A stretch of 64,000 bases of DNA from Thermogemmatispora tikiterensis (lineage in GTDB: Bacteria > Chloroflexota > Ktedonobacteria > Ktedonobacterales > Ktedonobacteraceae), in NCBI RefSeq assembly GCF_003268475.1, contig NZ_MCIF01000002.1, positions 5,214,100-5,278,099 on the forward strand, in the 5' to 3' direction. A model generated the notes under the pieces. That model had not been told where the DNA came from. It did not search any database and saw only the letters and a list, made by a program, of their open reading frames with translations. Within the stretch, counting starts at the first letter, position 1. The number at the start of each line of letters is the position of its first letter. A program made the position numbers and the translations under genes. This document shows positions 20,190 to 28,644 of the stretch, piece by piece.

Positions 20190-20885
20190 ATGACCTATGC
20201 CCACCTGCTGATGATGAAAAAGCTGCGTCCTGCCGCGCCTCAACGGGTCTCTGCGCCCGTCCATCCAGCCTCGGCCTGCCTGATTCTGGCCGGCGGGCGC
20301 AGTCAGCGCATGGGATATGACAAAGCCCTGCTTCCGCTGCCAGCGGCTGCGGAGAAAGGCCAGACGTTTCTCGGGCGCCTGGCCCGTCTGGCTCTGGCGC
20401 AAACGCCGGAAGTGCTTGTCGTGGTACGTGATCAAAGCAGTGCCGCGTCCTATGCTGACCAGCTCCCAGCGGCGGCGCGTCTGGTTGTCGATCTTGTCCC
20501 TGATCAAGGTCCCTTGATGGGCCTCTATAGCGGCTTGCTTGCTATCCAGGCTCCGCAGGCTGTGGCGCTGGCCGTCGACCAGCCACTGCTTCATCCTCAG
20601 TTGCTGGCCTGGTTGCTCGGCCTGCCTGCTCATGACGAGCGGCTGGCTATTCCCCTGGTTGGACAGCGTCCGCAGGTCTTGCTGGCCCGCTATCCTCGCT
20701 CCCTGGTGAGCACCATCGCCGCCCTGCTGGCTCGGGGCCAGCGCAATCCCCGCAGCCTGCTCACTGTCGCCCCTGTGCGCTGGCTTAGCGAGGAAGAGCT
20801 GCGGCCCCTCGACCCCGAGCTGTGCTCGTTCCTCAACGTTAACACCATCCAGGACTGGCAGATGCTCGAAGAGCGGCTGGGCTGA
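20190..20885 (+). CDS. mobA: Molybdenum cofactor guanylyltransferase
   Basis: 231 residues. Transfers GMP from GTP to molybdopterin. The nucleotide-binding signature LILAGGRSQRMGYDKALLPL starts at about residue 31; further motifs are LVPDQGPLMGLYSGL and VDQPLLHPQLLAWL (the family has D-x-P here). The N-terminus carries ~28 extra residues before the motif; a start at ATG 20190 is accepted because of a GGAG 10 nt upstream, but a later start is possible. No other molybdopterin genes are in the window. Confidence 0.88.
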   Translation: MTYAHLLMMKKLRPAAPQRVSAPVHPASACLILAGGRSQRMGYDKALLPLPAAAEKGQTFLGRLARLALAQTPEVLVVVRDQSSAASYADQLPAAARLVVDLVPDQGPLMGLYSGLLAIQAPQAVALAVDQPLLHPQLLAWLLGLPAHDERLAIPLVGQRPQVLLARYPRSLVSTIAALLARGQRNPRSLLTVAPVRWLSEEELRPLDPELCSFLNVNTIQDWQMLEERLG

Positions 20886-20970
20886 GCGAGGGCCGCGGCC
20901 AGTGAGTCAGTGAGGTGGGGGAGAGCGCAGGCAGATGGATCCCGTCTCGATGTGCGCAAAAGTGGCTCGC

Positions 20971-22167
20971 TCAGCTGTGGCCATCGACCGGCGAGGGTCG
21001 CTGACGCTCTTCCGACGCTGTCTCCACCGCTGGAAGACTGTAGGTGGCAGCCCTGGCGCGGCGATTGGCCAAAGCCCGCAGCTCCTCCTCAAAGCCACGC
21101 AAGCTGAGCCAGGCGCGCGTCTCGCCAGTGACGATCACATCCACCTGGCGCAGGGACGCCAGATTGGCTGCTCCACTCAGCTGCATAGCGATTTTCAGCT
21201 CCGTCAGCGTCTGCTCCAGCAGCTCGCAGACGCGCTCGTAGCTCTCGCTGGCCGCCTTCAGAAACGGGAAACCCATCCCGACCAGCGTCGCACCCAGCGC
21301 TATGGCACGTGCCACATCCAAGCCGCTGCGCACGCCGCCAGTAGCGATCAACGGCAGGCCGGCTATCCCGGCTTCCACCAGAGCAATAGGCGTCGGAATC
21401 CCCCAGTCGCGGTAGAGCTGTCCGATCTGTTGGGCTTGCGTCTCTCCGTGGGTGCGGGCCCGCGCGGCCTCCAGTGCCGACATACTGCTACCGCCAGCCC
21501 CGCCGACATCGATGGCGGCCACCCCGCAGGAGCGCAGCAGCAGGGCCTGCTCACGGCAAACGCCGGCTCCTGTCTCCTTAGCGATCACTGGCACCGCGAC
21601 CTCCGCGGTCAATCGCCGCAGGGCCGTGGCCACGCCGCGCATGCGCCGGTCGCCTTCGACCTGAGTCGCCTCCTGGAGTGCGTTCATATGAACTGCCAGG
21701 GCATCGGCCTCGATCATGGCAATGGCCTGCTCAACCTGAGAGAGCGTAAAGGCGGGGTGGCGTTCCTGGTCGATCAGCTGCGGCGCGCCGATGTTAGCGA
21801 TGACAAAGGCCTGGGGTGCCTCCTCGCGGACAACGGCGTAGGTTGGGACCAGGTCAGGATTGACCAGCGCAGCCCGCTGGCTGCCTACCCCGAGTGCCAG
21901 CCCGTAGCGCTCCGCCGCCCGCGCCAGGTTGCGGTTGATGGTCACGGCCTCGGGATGGCCGCCGGTAAGAGCGGAAATGACCACCGGGCAGGCCAGACGT
22001 CGCCCCAGAAACGTAGCGGTTGTGTCGACCTCCTGCAGGTCAATCTCGGGCAGCGCCTGGTGAACCAGGTGAATATCACCCCAACCGGCCCGCTGGCTGA
22101 CACCAATCCCCTCCTCCAAAGCCACGGTGATATGTTCGAGCTTGCGCTGTTTGATCTCGTCTGTCAT
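20971..22167 (-). CDS. fni: Isopentenyl-diphosphate delta-isomerase, type 2
   Basis: 398 residues. FMN/NADPH-dependent isomerisation of IPP and DMAPP. Family features: RKLEHITVALEEG at the start, VISALTGGHPEA, LGVGSQRAAL, IANIGAPQL, VHMNALQEA(TQVEGDR), VKET-like IAKETGAGV, DVGGAGGSS and IATGGVRSGLDVARA. The open frame extends to 22893, but ATG 22167 is preceded by AAGGAGG and forms an ATGA overlap with the stop of the glycosyltransferase gene. Together with that GT-C enzyme it suggests a polyprenyl-phosphate-related operon. The C-terminus is ~40 residues longer than in typical members. Confidence 0.95.
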   Translation of the reverse strand: MTDEIKQRKLEHITVALEEGIGVSQRAGWGDIHLVHQALPEIDLQEVDTTATFLGRRLACPVVISALTGGHPEAVTINRNLARAAERYGLALGVGSQRAALVNPDLVPTYAVVREEAPQAFVIANIGAPQLIDQERHPAFTLSQVEQAIAMIEADALAVHMNALQEATQVEGDRRMRGVATALRRLTAEVAVPVIAKETGAGVCREQALLLRSCGVAAIDVGGAGGSSMSALEAARARTHGETQAQQIGQLYRDWGIPTPIALVEAGIAGLPLIATGGVRSGLDVARAIALGATLVGMGFPFLKAASESYERVCELLEQTLTELKIAMQLSGAANLASLRQVDVIVTGETRAWLSLRGFEEELRALANRRARAATYSLPAVETASEERQRPSPVDGHS

Positions 22168-23819
22168 GTGCTGCTTTGCGCCTCCTTGAAAATAGCTCGT
22201 CTTCCTCTCCAGAAAAAAGCTCCTGTCAGATAGACGAGAGGAGGCAGAAAGATGAGTAATCCCTCCAGAGCCTGCCCGAGAGCACTGCTGATCCCCAGCA
22301 AGGCGAGGCTGAGCAGCGCAGTAAGCGAGAAGAGGAGCGCGCTCCCGTTCAGAGCATCCCTGCGGCGCAGGGATGCCAGTCCCAGGAGGGGCAGGGCATA
22401 CCAGGGCCAGAAATTGAAGCTGAGTAGCAGCAACCAGGCTCCGAGCGCTAACAAACATGCGGTGATAAGCGAGGATAGAGCCTGTGCGGCGGTCGATGGC
22501 GGGCAATCGCGGCCTGAGCGGAGCCGAGCGGACACACTGGCCAGAAGCCAGATGAAGAGCAGAGCGAAGCAGAAGAGGGCCCCACCTTTGACCGTCAGCT
22601 CGGCAGGTTGAGCTGGCTGACGGTGACGCGGCGAGTCCAGCAGCACGGCTAGAGGCGTATAAAGCCGGCGAAGAAGAGGAACCAGCAGCGCCAGCGGCGA
22701 GCGAGCAAAGGAGAACCAGCCCGAGGCAGCCATGACTGCGCGATAGCTGTCGGCCCCGTGCCACAAAGGCAGCGCCAGCAGCAGCGCCACGACGGCTGGT
22801 AACAGCAAGCGCCAGGTCCAGGCCCAGAACCTGCTCCACCTGAAGCCTGCTGCAGCTCTCTGCCACAGCGAGAAACCAGCCAGCAGCGGCCACAGAGGGA
22901 GAGCCAGCGGACTAAGGGCGACCGCCAGACCGAGCGTCACCAGGGCCCCTCCCTCGGCGAGCAGAGCGACGGCCCGAGAGCGCCCTTCCTGCTCTCTGGA
23001 CAGCAGCCCCCAAAGGGTGACCAGCAGCAGTGTCAACAGCAAGCCCTCGCTGTGTCCATCGCCAGCCAGAGCCAGGAGAGCCAGCGGATTCCAGGCGTAA
23101 AGCAGGCTGCCGGTAAAGCGCGCTCGCGGTGAGGCTCCCAGCCGTCCCAGCAGAGACCAGATCAAGAGGGTATTGAGCAAGTGAGCCAGCAGCAGCAAGC
23201 CCTTGAGCAAGAGCAGGCCCAGGGCTGGCGAAGAGGTCCCAGGCAGGAGGGCGAGCAGGGCACAGAGCCATTCCCAGAGGGGGGCATAGACCAGGGGACT
23301 ATGCCGGGTGAGCGGTGTGAGCCAGGACCAGTATGGATCGGAGACGAGCGCGGGCGGGGTCGTTTGCCAGGGGGCAAGACCGTAGAGGGCGATCAGGCGC
23401 CCACTGAATAAAGAGGCGAAGGCCGTGTCGCTAAAGAGCGTCGGCAAGCACAACAGCGTGAGACCGAAGAGTAAGGAAGGTCCCAGCACCAGGCCCAGCA
23501 TCGAACCTGTGCTGTCCGGGCGATCGCCGGCCAGGGCCCGCCAACCGGCCAGAGCATAGCAGGCTGTCAGTGCCAGCAAGAGGGTCAGCAGCAGGCTTAT
23601 GGCGTCGACCCGCGAAGAGGGAAGGGCCAGGTTGTTCCAGGATTGCAGGGCCAGCAGCGGCGTCGGGACCAGTCCCAGGCCCGCAATTGGACGCAGCGCC
23701 AGCAAGAGGAGCACATACAGCCCCTCACTCACAAGGGCGAGGCCGAGCAGCACAGGCCAGTGGCGCCGAGAGATGGCCTGTGGCTGCTCGACCGTTGAGG
23801 CAAGCAATGTTCTAGTCAC
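22164..23819 (-). CDS. GT-C type membrane glycosyltransferase
   Basis: 551 residues with about 12 hydrophobic segments. A GTG start at 23819 follows AAGGA. The first outer loop contains SDPYWSWLTPLTRHSPLVY and the sequence GLAPWQTTP just before it, the pattern of polyprenol-phosphate-mannose-dependent mannosyltransferases (MptA/MptB-like, GT87 relatives), where an Asp of this loop is catalytic. A second loop has YAWNPLALLALAGDGHSEG. It likely adds a sugar to a lipid or cell-envelope glycan on the outer face. It lies in an operon between purB and the IPP isomerase, with the latter overlapping by 4 bp, consistent with a need for polyprenyl carriers. Confidence 0.8.
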   Translation of the reverse strand: MTRTLLASTVEQPQAISRRHWPVLLGLALVSEGLYVLLLLALRPIAGLGLVPTPLLALQSWNNLALPSSRVDAISLLLTLLLALTACYALAGWRALAGDRPDSTGSMLGLVLGPSLLFGLTLLCLPTLFSDTAFASLFSGRLIALYGLAPWQTTPPALVSDPYWSWLTPLTRHSPLVYAPLWEWLCALLALLPGTSSPALGLLLLKGLLLLAHLLNTLLIWSLLGRLGASPRARFTGSLLYAWNPLALLALAGDGHSEGLLLTLLLVTLWGLLSREQEGRSRAVALLAEGGALVTLGLAVALSPLALPLWPLLAGFSLWQRAAAGFRWSRFWAWTWRLLLPAVVALLLALPLWHGADSYRAVMAASGWFSFARSPLALLVPLLRRLYTPLAVLLDSPRHRQPAQPAELTVKGGALFCFALLFIWLLASVSARLRSGRDCPPSTAAQALSSLITACLLALGAWLLLLSFNFWPWYALPLLGLASLRRRDALNGSALLFSLTALLSLALLGISSALGQALEGLLIFLPPLVYLTGAFFWRGRRAIFKEAQSST

Positions 23820-23890
23820 GCGCCAGATCCTTCACCGGGCAGAAATCGATGGCGATGCGCGACACAGCAAAGTGCCCGGTGCCTCCCTGC

Positions 23891-25204
23891 CTAAGATAAT
23901 CCCAGACGTTGGAAGGCCGTGTCAATATAGGGAAGATAGTAATCGATCTGCATCACCTGTTGCAGCTCCTCGGGCGAGAGGTAGCGTGTCACCTCGGGGT
24001 CGCTGCTCAGCGCCTCCAGGAGAGCCGGGCCGTGGATCGGGCCGTCACTGGCCAGGCGCCAGACCTGCTGAGCGTTGCGCTGGACCATCTTGTAGGCCTC
24101 CTGGCGTCCAACCCCCTTATCGATCAGCGCCAGCAGCACCCGCTGCGAGAAGATCAGGCCGCCGGTCATCTGGAGATTGGCCTGCATGCGGCGCGTATCC
24201 ACCTCCAGGCCGGCCATCACCTGGGTGAAAATATGAAGCATATAATGCAGCAGCGTAAAAGCATCTGGTAGAATGATACGCTCCGTCGAAGAATGACTGA
24301 TATCGCGCTCGTGCCAGAGAGCCACATTCTCCAGCGCTGTCACCGCGAAGCCGCGCAAGACACGGGCCAGGCCACAGAGGCGCTCGCATAGCTCAGGATT
24401 GCGCTTATGCGGCATCGCCGACGATCCCTGCTGACCCGAGGCAAATGGCTCAAAGACCTCGCCGACCTCGGTTCGCTGCAGATGACGGATCTCCTGGGCC
24501 ATCTGTTCCAGGCAAGCGCCGACCAGTGCCATTGCCGTCATCAACTGAGCATGGCGGTCGCGTGTCACAATCTGGCTGGAGACTGGTGCTACCCCGATGC
24601 CCAGCTCGGCGCACACGAACTCCTCGATCTGCGGAGGAACCGTTGCATGCGTGCCCACTGCACCAGAAATCTTGCCAACTGCGGCCTCGGCCAGCGCGGC
24701 CTCCAGGCGCTGGCGGGCGCGGCGCAGCTCATCGACCCATAGCGCCAGCTTCAACCCAAAGGTTAGCGGCTCGGCATGGATACCGTGCGTGCGCCCGACC
24801 ATCAACGTATACTTATGGGTCAGAGCCTGCTGCTCGACCGTAGCCAGCAAGCGATCGAGGCTGACCAGCAGCAAGGCGCCGCCCTCCTTGATCTGCACGG
24901 CCAGCGTCGTATCCAGGATATCCGAAGACGTCAGGCCCAGATGGATAAAGCGCCCCTCTGGTCCCAGCTGCTCCTGAATCGAGCGCAGAAAGGAGATCAC
25001 GTCGTGGTGCGTCTCGCGCTCGATCTCGCGCATGCGCTCGGCATTATAACTGGCCTGGCGGATCTTCTCCAGTGCCTCGGCAGGAATCACACCTTCACGC
25101 GCCCAGCCCTCGCAAACCAGCAGCTCCACACGTAACCACGTATCTGTTTTATGCCGGTCCGACCAGATCGCGGCCATCTCCGGCAGGGTGTAGCGTTCGA
25201 TCAT
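23891..25204 (-). CDS. purB: Adenylosuccinate lyase
   Basis: 437 residues. Cleaves SAICAR and adenylosuccinate in purine synthesis. The fumarase-superfamily signature GSSAMPHKRNPE is present, as are the catalytic-histidine regions VGRTHGIHAEPLTFG and the region TSSDILDTTL. Start ATG 25204 (IERYTLPEMAAIW) with GAGGAGG 10 nt upstream is preferred over the upstream extension MDKVIYFPP. The downstream GT-C gene begins 71 bp later. An extended -10 (TGG-TACACT, minus strand 25269-25274) could drive the operon. Confidence 0.97.
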   Translation of the reverse strand: MIERYTLPEMAAIWSDRHKTDTWLRVELLVCEGWAREGVIPAEALEKIRQASYNAERMREIERETHHDVISFLRSIQEQLGPEGRFIHLGLTSSDILDTTLAVQIKEGGALLLVSLDRLLATVEQQALTHKYTLMVGRTHGIHAEPLTFGLKLALWVDELRRARQRLEAALAEAAVGKISGAVGTHATVPPQIEEFVCAELGIGVAPVSSQIVTRDRHAQLMTAMALVGACLEQMAQEIRHLQRTEVGEVFEPFASGQQGSSAMPHKRNPELCERLCGLARVLRGFAVTALENVALWHERDISHSSTERIILPDAFTLLHYMLHIFTQVMAGLEVDTRRMQANLQMTGGLIFSQRVLLALIDKGVGRQEAYKMVQRNAQQVWRLASDGPIHGPALLEALSSDPEVTRYLSPEELQQVMQIDYYLPYIDTAFQRLGLS

Positions 25205-25659
25205 TGGGCAAGTGCCTCCTCTTCTAACCGCTCTCATGGGCGGAAAATAGATCACCTTGTCCAAGTGCAGTGTACCACATGAGCGAGCCAGTGCGGGCTG
25301 GCAGCAACGGGCTAGCCGTGACGGAGGCTGGCGAGAGAATCGGGCATAAATCCCGCCAGATTTGTGTTACTGTGATAAAATAGTCCCGGGCATCCATCCC
25401 CACGGCGCAAGACAGGGTAACCCATCCTGTCCGGGGGAAGGAGAGAGAAAGGGAAAGCTCCCCATCTGCGGGGGCGGGCTGGCAAGGGCTGGCCGCGGTC
25501 TCGCTAGCGCAGGAGAGGCCCCATCAGATCGAGCGAGCGGGGCCGCCGCGCCTTGACGTACTCCATCCCTCTCGCTACAATCGTGTCGCTACAAGCGTAC
25601 GCGATACCAGTGTGCTCGCCAGTAATCCTACGTGTCAATACGACTAGGGAGTCTGTGTC
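25205..25659. other. Divergent regulatory region, purB / rpmE
   Basis: 455 bp. Besides the promoters it contains, at about 25385-25440, nested pairing CCCGG ... GACAGG ... CCTGTC CCGGG, i.e. a small structured element upstream of the rpmE promoter. No gene is supported. Confidence 0.35.
25553..25581 (+). promoter_or_regulatory. rpmE promoter
   Basis: TTGACG (25553-25558), 17 bp, TACAAT (25576-25581): close to the sigma-70 consensus. Start point about 25588, leader about 70 nt. Confidence 0.7.
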
Positions 25660-25881
25660 ATGAAGAAGGGGATTCATCCAACCTATGTCGAGGCCACAGT
25701 CGTCTGTTCCTGTGGCAATACCTTCCAGACCATGAGTGTCAAGCCGGTGCTCAAGGTCGACATCTGCTCAAAGTGCCATCCGTTCTTCACGGGTCAGCAG
25801 CGCATCCTCGATACGGCTGGCCGTGTGGAGCGCTTCCGCAAGCGCTTTAACCTGCAGGAAGAAGAAGCAGCCATGAAGTGA
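25660..25881 (+). CDS. rpmE: 50S ribosomal protein L31 (zinc-binding type)
   Basis: 73 residues. [21 protein letters not shown] then [25 protein letters not shown] is the standard L31 sequence, with the zinc ligands C16, C18, C37 and C40 all kept (C+ type). GGGAG lies 8 nt before the ATG. Single gene behind its own promoter; a large structured element follows its stop. Confidence 0.98.
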   Translation: MKKGIHPTYVEATVVCSCGNTFQTMSVKPVLKVDICSKCHPFFTGQQRILDTAGRVERFRKRFNLQEEEAAMK

Positions 25882-25889
25882 GGACAGTT

Positions 25890-26022
25890 GGCAGATGGAA
25901 CGGGCCGATCGCTTACCTGCTACCGTTGCGCGCTCCGGTCTCATTTGGCTCAGCTAGACTGAGCTGAACGGAGCAGGGCCGCGCGGTTCCTGGGTAGGCG
26001 ATCGGCTTTGCTATCTGCTGCC
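25890..26022. other. Long multi-layer inverted repeat (candidate structured RNA)
   Basis: The region folds into a near-continuous rod. GGCAG (25890-25894) can pair with CTGCC (26018-26022). GCCGATCGCTTACC (25904-25917) pairs with GGTAGGCGATCGGC (25993-26006), with one U-G. GCGCG (25928-25932) pairs with CGCGC (25980-25984), CTCCG (25933-25937) with CGGAG (25969-25973), and GCTCAG (25948-25953) with CTGAGC (25959-25964) around the loop CTAGA. No T-run follows. It begins 9 nt after the rpmE stop and ends before the promoter of the next gene. Confidence 0.55.
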
Positions 26023-26074
26023 CTATCCGTGCACACGTGTTATATCGTGCAGAAGCGGCGGGAGCGAGTGCTGC

Positions 26075-26104
26075 TTGCTTCTCTGCTCCGGGCTATGCTA
26101 TACT
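26075..26104 (+). promoter_or_regulatory. Promoter of the lipid/glycan glycosyltransferase gene
   Basis: TTGCTT (26075-26080), 18 bp, extended -10 TGC-TATACT (26096-26104). About 60 bp before the GTG start at 26163. Confidence 0.5.
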
Positions 26105-26162
26105 CGGCCTACCGGTTCCTGCCAGGGAGCCGGGCAGTGAACGGAAGGGGGAGCGTGCCCCA

Positions 26163-27497
26163 GTGAGTCAACGCTGTATTGTGTTTCTGATCTCCGATAC
26201 GGGAGGAGGCCATCGTAGTGCGGCCCTGGCCATCAGCAGCGCCATTCAGCTGCTGCAGGAGCGCGCAGCGAGCAATGGAGACAGCGGGCGAGTAGAGCGA
26301 AGCGAGGCGAAAGCAACGGCGGATGCCCGGCCAGGCCAGGGCAATGGAGCTGATGCCGGGGCCGCGTCAGGCGCAGGAGAGGCTGGTCCACGGCTCAAGC
26401 TTGAGATAGTTGAAGCCTTTGAGGAATGTGGAGCTTTCCCCCTGCGCCAGTTTGCCAGGCTGTATGGCCCGGCCAGTCGTTACACGCCTGGCCTCTATGG
26501 GCTGATCTTCCATCTTTCCAACCATCCCGGGCGCATCAACGAAGTGCAGCACTTTCTCAGCCCTCTCATGCTCAAGGGACTGGAGCGGCGCCTCAGCGAG
26601 CTGCGACCTGACGTCATTGTCTCAGTTCATCCTTTGCTCAACTATGTCACTGTGGCCGCGCTGCGGCATCTGGCGCGCCCGGTGCCCTTCCTTGTCGTTG
26701 TCACCGATCTCATCTCTGCTCATCATTCCTGGTTTACTGAAGGTGCCACAGCCTACGTCGTCCCCACTGAAGAGACCAGGCAGCTCTACCTGGCGCGTGG
26801 GCTGGACCCGGAGCGCGTCCATCTCCTGGGCATGCCAATTCACCCGCGCTTTACCCTGCCCGTGGCCAGCCGTGAAGAGCTGCGGGCGCAGCTTGGACTG
26901 GAGCCGGAACGTCCGGTCGTGCTGCTGGTCGGCGGAGGCGAGGGCAGCGGCGGCCTGCGCACCGCGGTTGAAGCCATCTCTCAGGCGCGGCTACCGGTGC
27001 AGCTGCTGGTTGTCACAGGGCGCAATCGGCGTCTCTATACGCAGCTGCAGAAAGAGCAGAGAAAGTGGCAGGTGCCCGCCAAAATCATGGGCTTTGTCAC
27101 CAATATGCCTGAACTGATGCATGCTTCTGATGTCATTGTCACCAAGGCTGGCCCGGGCACCATTTGCGAGGCTCTGTCCTGTAACCTGCCCATCATCCTC
27201 AGCGGCTACGTTCCTGGTCAAGAGGAGGGCAACGTCACTTTCGTTGAGCGCAACGGCGTTGGAGTCCTGGCGCGGGAGCCGCGCCAGCTGGTGCGGGCCC
27301 TGCAAGAGTTGCTGGAACCGGGATCGACGCTTCTGCAGCAGCGAATCGAGAGCGCGCGGCGCCTGAGCCGTCCGCAGGCGGCCTTTGACATCGCCCGCCT
27401 CATTCTCAGCTACCTGCCGCCTCCAGGCCAGCCTGGTCCCTGGGAAGAGCGGCAGGCTATGACCCAGGTTGCTACTGCCAAAGTGAAGGGAAGATGA
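26163..27497 (+). CDS. MurG/MGDG-synthase-like glycosyltransferase
   Basis: About 444 residues from GTG 26163 (GGGAG 9 nt upstream, promoter just before). The N-terminal ISDTGGGHRSAALAI is the signature of the MGDG synthase/UgtP group (GT28); the C-terminal half has LLVGGGEGSGGL, IMGFVTNMPELM and KAGPGTICEALSCNLPIIL, the UDP-sugar site. Enzymes of this type add glucose or galactose to diacylglycerol, giving membrane glycolipids. An insertion of ~50 residues rich in Gly/Ala/Glu (about 33-85) interrupts the N-terminal domain and is probably a flexible loop. The DUF1385 gene overlaps its stop. Confidence 0.88.
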   Translation: MSQRCIVFLISDTGGGHRSAALAISSAIQLLQERAASNGDSGRVERSEAKATADARPGQGNGADAGAASGAGEAGPRLKLEIVEAFEECGAFPLRQFARLYGPASRYTPGLYGLIFHLSNHPGRINEVQHFLSPLMLKGLERRLSELRPDVIVSVHPLLNYVTVAALRHLARPVPFLVVVTDLISAHHSWFTEGATAYVVPTEETRQLYLARGLDPERVHLLGMPIHPRFTLPVASREELRAQLGLEPERPVVLLVGGGEGSGGLRTAVEAISQARLPVQLLVVTGRNRRLYTQLQKEQRKWQVPAKIMGFVTNMPELMHASDVIVTKAGPGTICEALSCNLPIILSGYVPGQEEGNVTFVERNGVGVLAREPRQLVRALQELLEPGSTLLQQRIESARRLSRPQAAFDIARLILSYLPPPGQPGPWEERQAMTQVATAKVKGR

Positions 27498-28477
27498 TGG
27501 CCAAGCGCTTCAAAGCGAGTTTCTCCAAATTTTACTACGGTGGACAGGCCGTCATGGAGGGCGTCATGATGCGCGGACGCACTTCGGTCGCGATGGCTGT
27601 GCGCCGCCCTGACGGCAGTATCTACCTCTACGAGGAGCCGCTGCAGCCGCGGCTCTATCGCAATCCCCTGTTTCGTCTTCCGTTTCTGCGAGGCCTCTTG
27701 CTCCTGTGGGAGACGCTGGTGCTGGGGACGCGCATGATGGCGCTCTCGACCAACATAGCGCTGGGAGTGGAGGGGGCGGCGGGGAATGGCGAGGCTGCTG
27801 GGGAGCAAGAGCCAGCGCGAGCTGGGGGGGTGACTCTGGCCGGTACGCTGGTGATCTCGCTCGGCTTCGCCATCGCGCTTTTCTTCTTGCTACCGGTCTT
27901 TCTTGCCGGTCTGGTACCGCTGCCTCCTGGGAGCAGCTGGCTTAATCTCTTGCTGGAAGGGCTGATCCGCCTGGGGCTTCTCATCGGCTATTTGCTCCTG
28001 ATCGGGCGCCTGGCTGAGATTCAGCGCGTTTTCGGCTACCACGGGGCTGAGCATAAGGCCATCAATGCGATGGAGCAGGGAGAGCCGCTCGATGTGCCCC
28101 ACGTACGCAGCGCGTCACGAGTACACACGCGCTGCGGCACCGGTTTCCTGCTCCTGGTCGTCGTTGTCTCAATCGTAGTCTTTGCCCTGCTTGGCTTTCC
28201 CTCCCTCTGGTTGCGGCTTCTCTCGCGCGTGCTGCTTGTGCCTGTCATCGCGGCGGTCGCCTACGAACTGCTGCGTCTGGGGGCGGCCTGGTACCATCTG
28301 GCACCAGTACGCTTTCTGTTAACTCCTAGCCTGGCGCTTCAGGGTTTGACGACGCGCGAGCCTGATGATAGCATGATAGAGTGTGCAATCGTGGCGCTAG
28401 AGCGCGTTATGCAGCGCGACGCTGCCGAAGAGCGAAGACAGGCCGCTGACCTGCCACCGTTAGTGGCCTCGCTCTAG
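27494..28477 (+). CDS. DUF1385 membrane protein (YqhQ-like)
   Basis: 327 residues with a 4-bp ATGA overlap with the upstream gene. The opening YYGGQAVMEGVMMRGR and the later FGYHGAEHKAINAMEQGEPL and RVHTRCGTGFLL are the conserved blocks of DUF1385. About five membrane helices. A Gly/Ala/Glu-rich loop follows the first helix. In other bacteria the gene is often near prmC and rpmE; here rpmE is 1.6 kb upstream, in keeping with that. The function is unknown, probably conserved envelope-associated. Confidence 0.9.
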   Translation: MMAKRFKASFSKFYYGGQAVMEGVMMRGRTSVAMAVRRPDGSIYLYEEPLQPRLYRNPLFRLPFLRGLLLLWETLVLGTRMMALSTNIALGVEGAAGNGEAAGEQEPARAGGVTLAGTLVISLGFAIALFFLLPVFLAGLVPLPPGSSWLNLLLEGLIRLGLLIGYLLLIGRLAEIQRVFGYHGAEHKAINAMEQGEPLDVPHVRSASRVHTRCGTGFLLLVVVVSIVVFALLGFPSLWLRLLSRVLLVPVIAAVAYELLRLGAAWYHLAPVRFLLTPSLALQGLTTREPDDSMIECAIVALERVMQRDAAEERRQAADLPPLVASL

Positions 28478-28644
28478 TCCAGGCGGTGCCTCTGGCCTGA
28501 TTGGTCCAGGTCCAGGTCAGGTACCGTGGAGGCTCTGACTGCCGCTGGTGACCGGGGCGTCGTGCAGGAGGGCTGCGGTGGGAGGAGACGGGGTGAGGCG
28601 ATACGGACGAAAATGAAGATGAGGGGGCATTTTTTATAGAGAGC

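Noticed and set aside
20935-22233. 432-aa ORF antisense to the IPP isomerase
   Set aside because: The minus-strand gene has all family motifs; the antisense chain is Gln/Arg-rich without motifs.
25385-25440. Small known riboswitch or SRP RNA between purB and rpmE
   Set aside because: Nested pairing is visible, but no conserved core of the classes I can recall is present.
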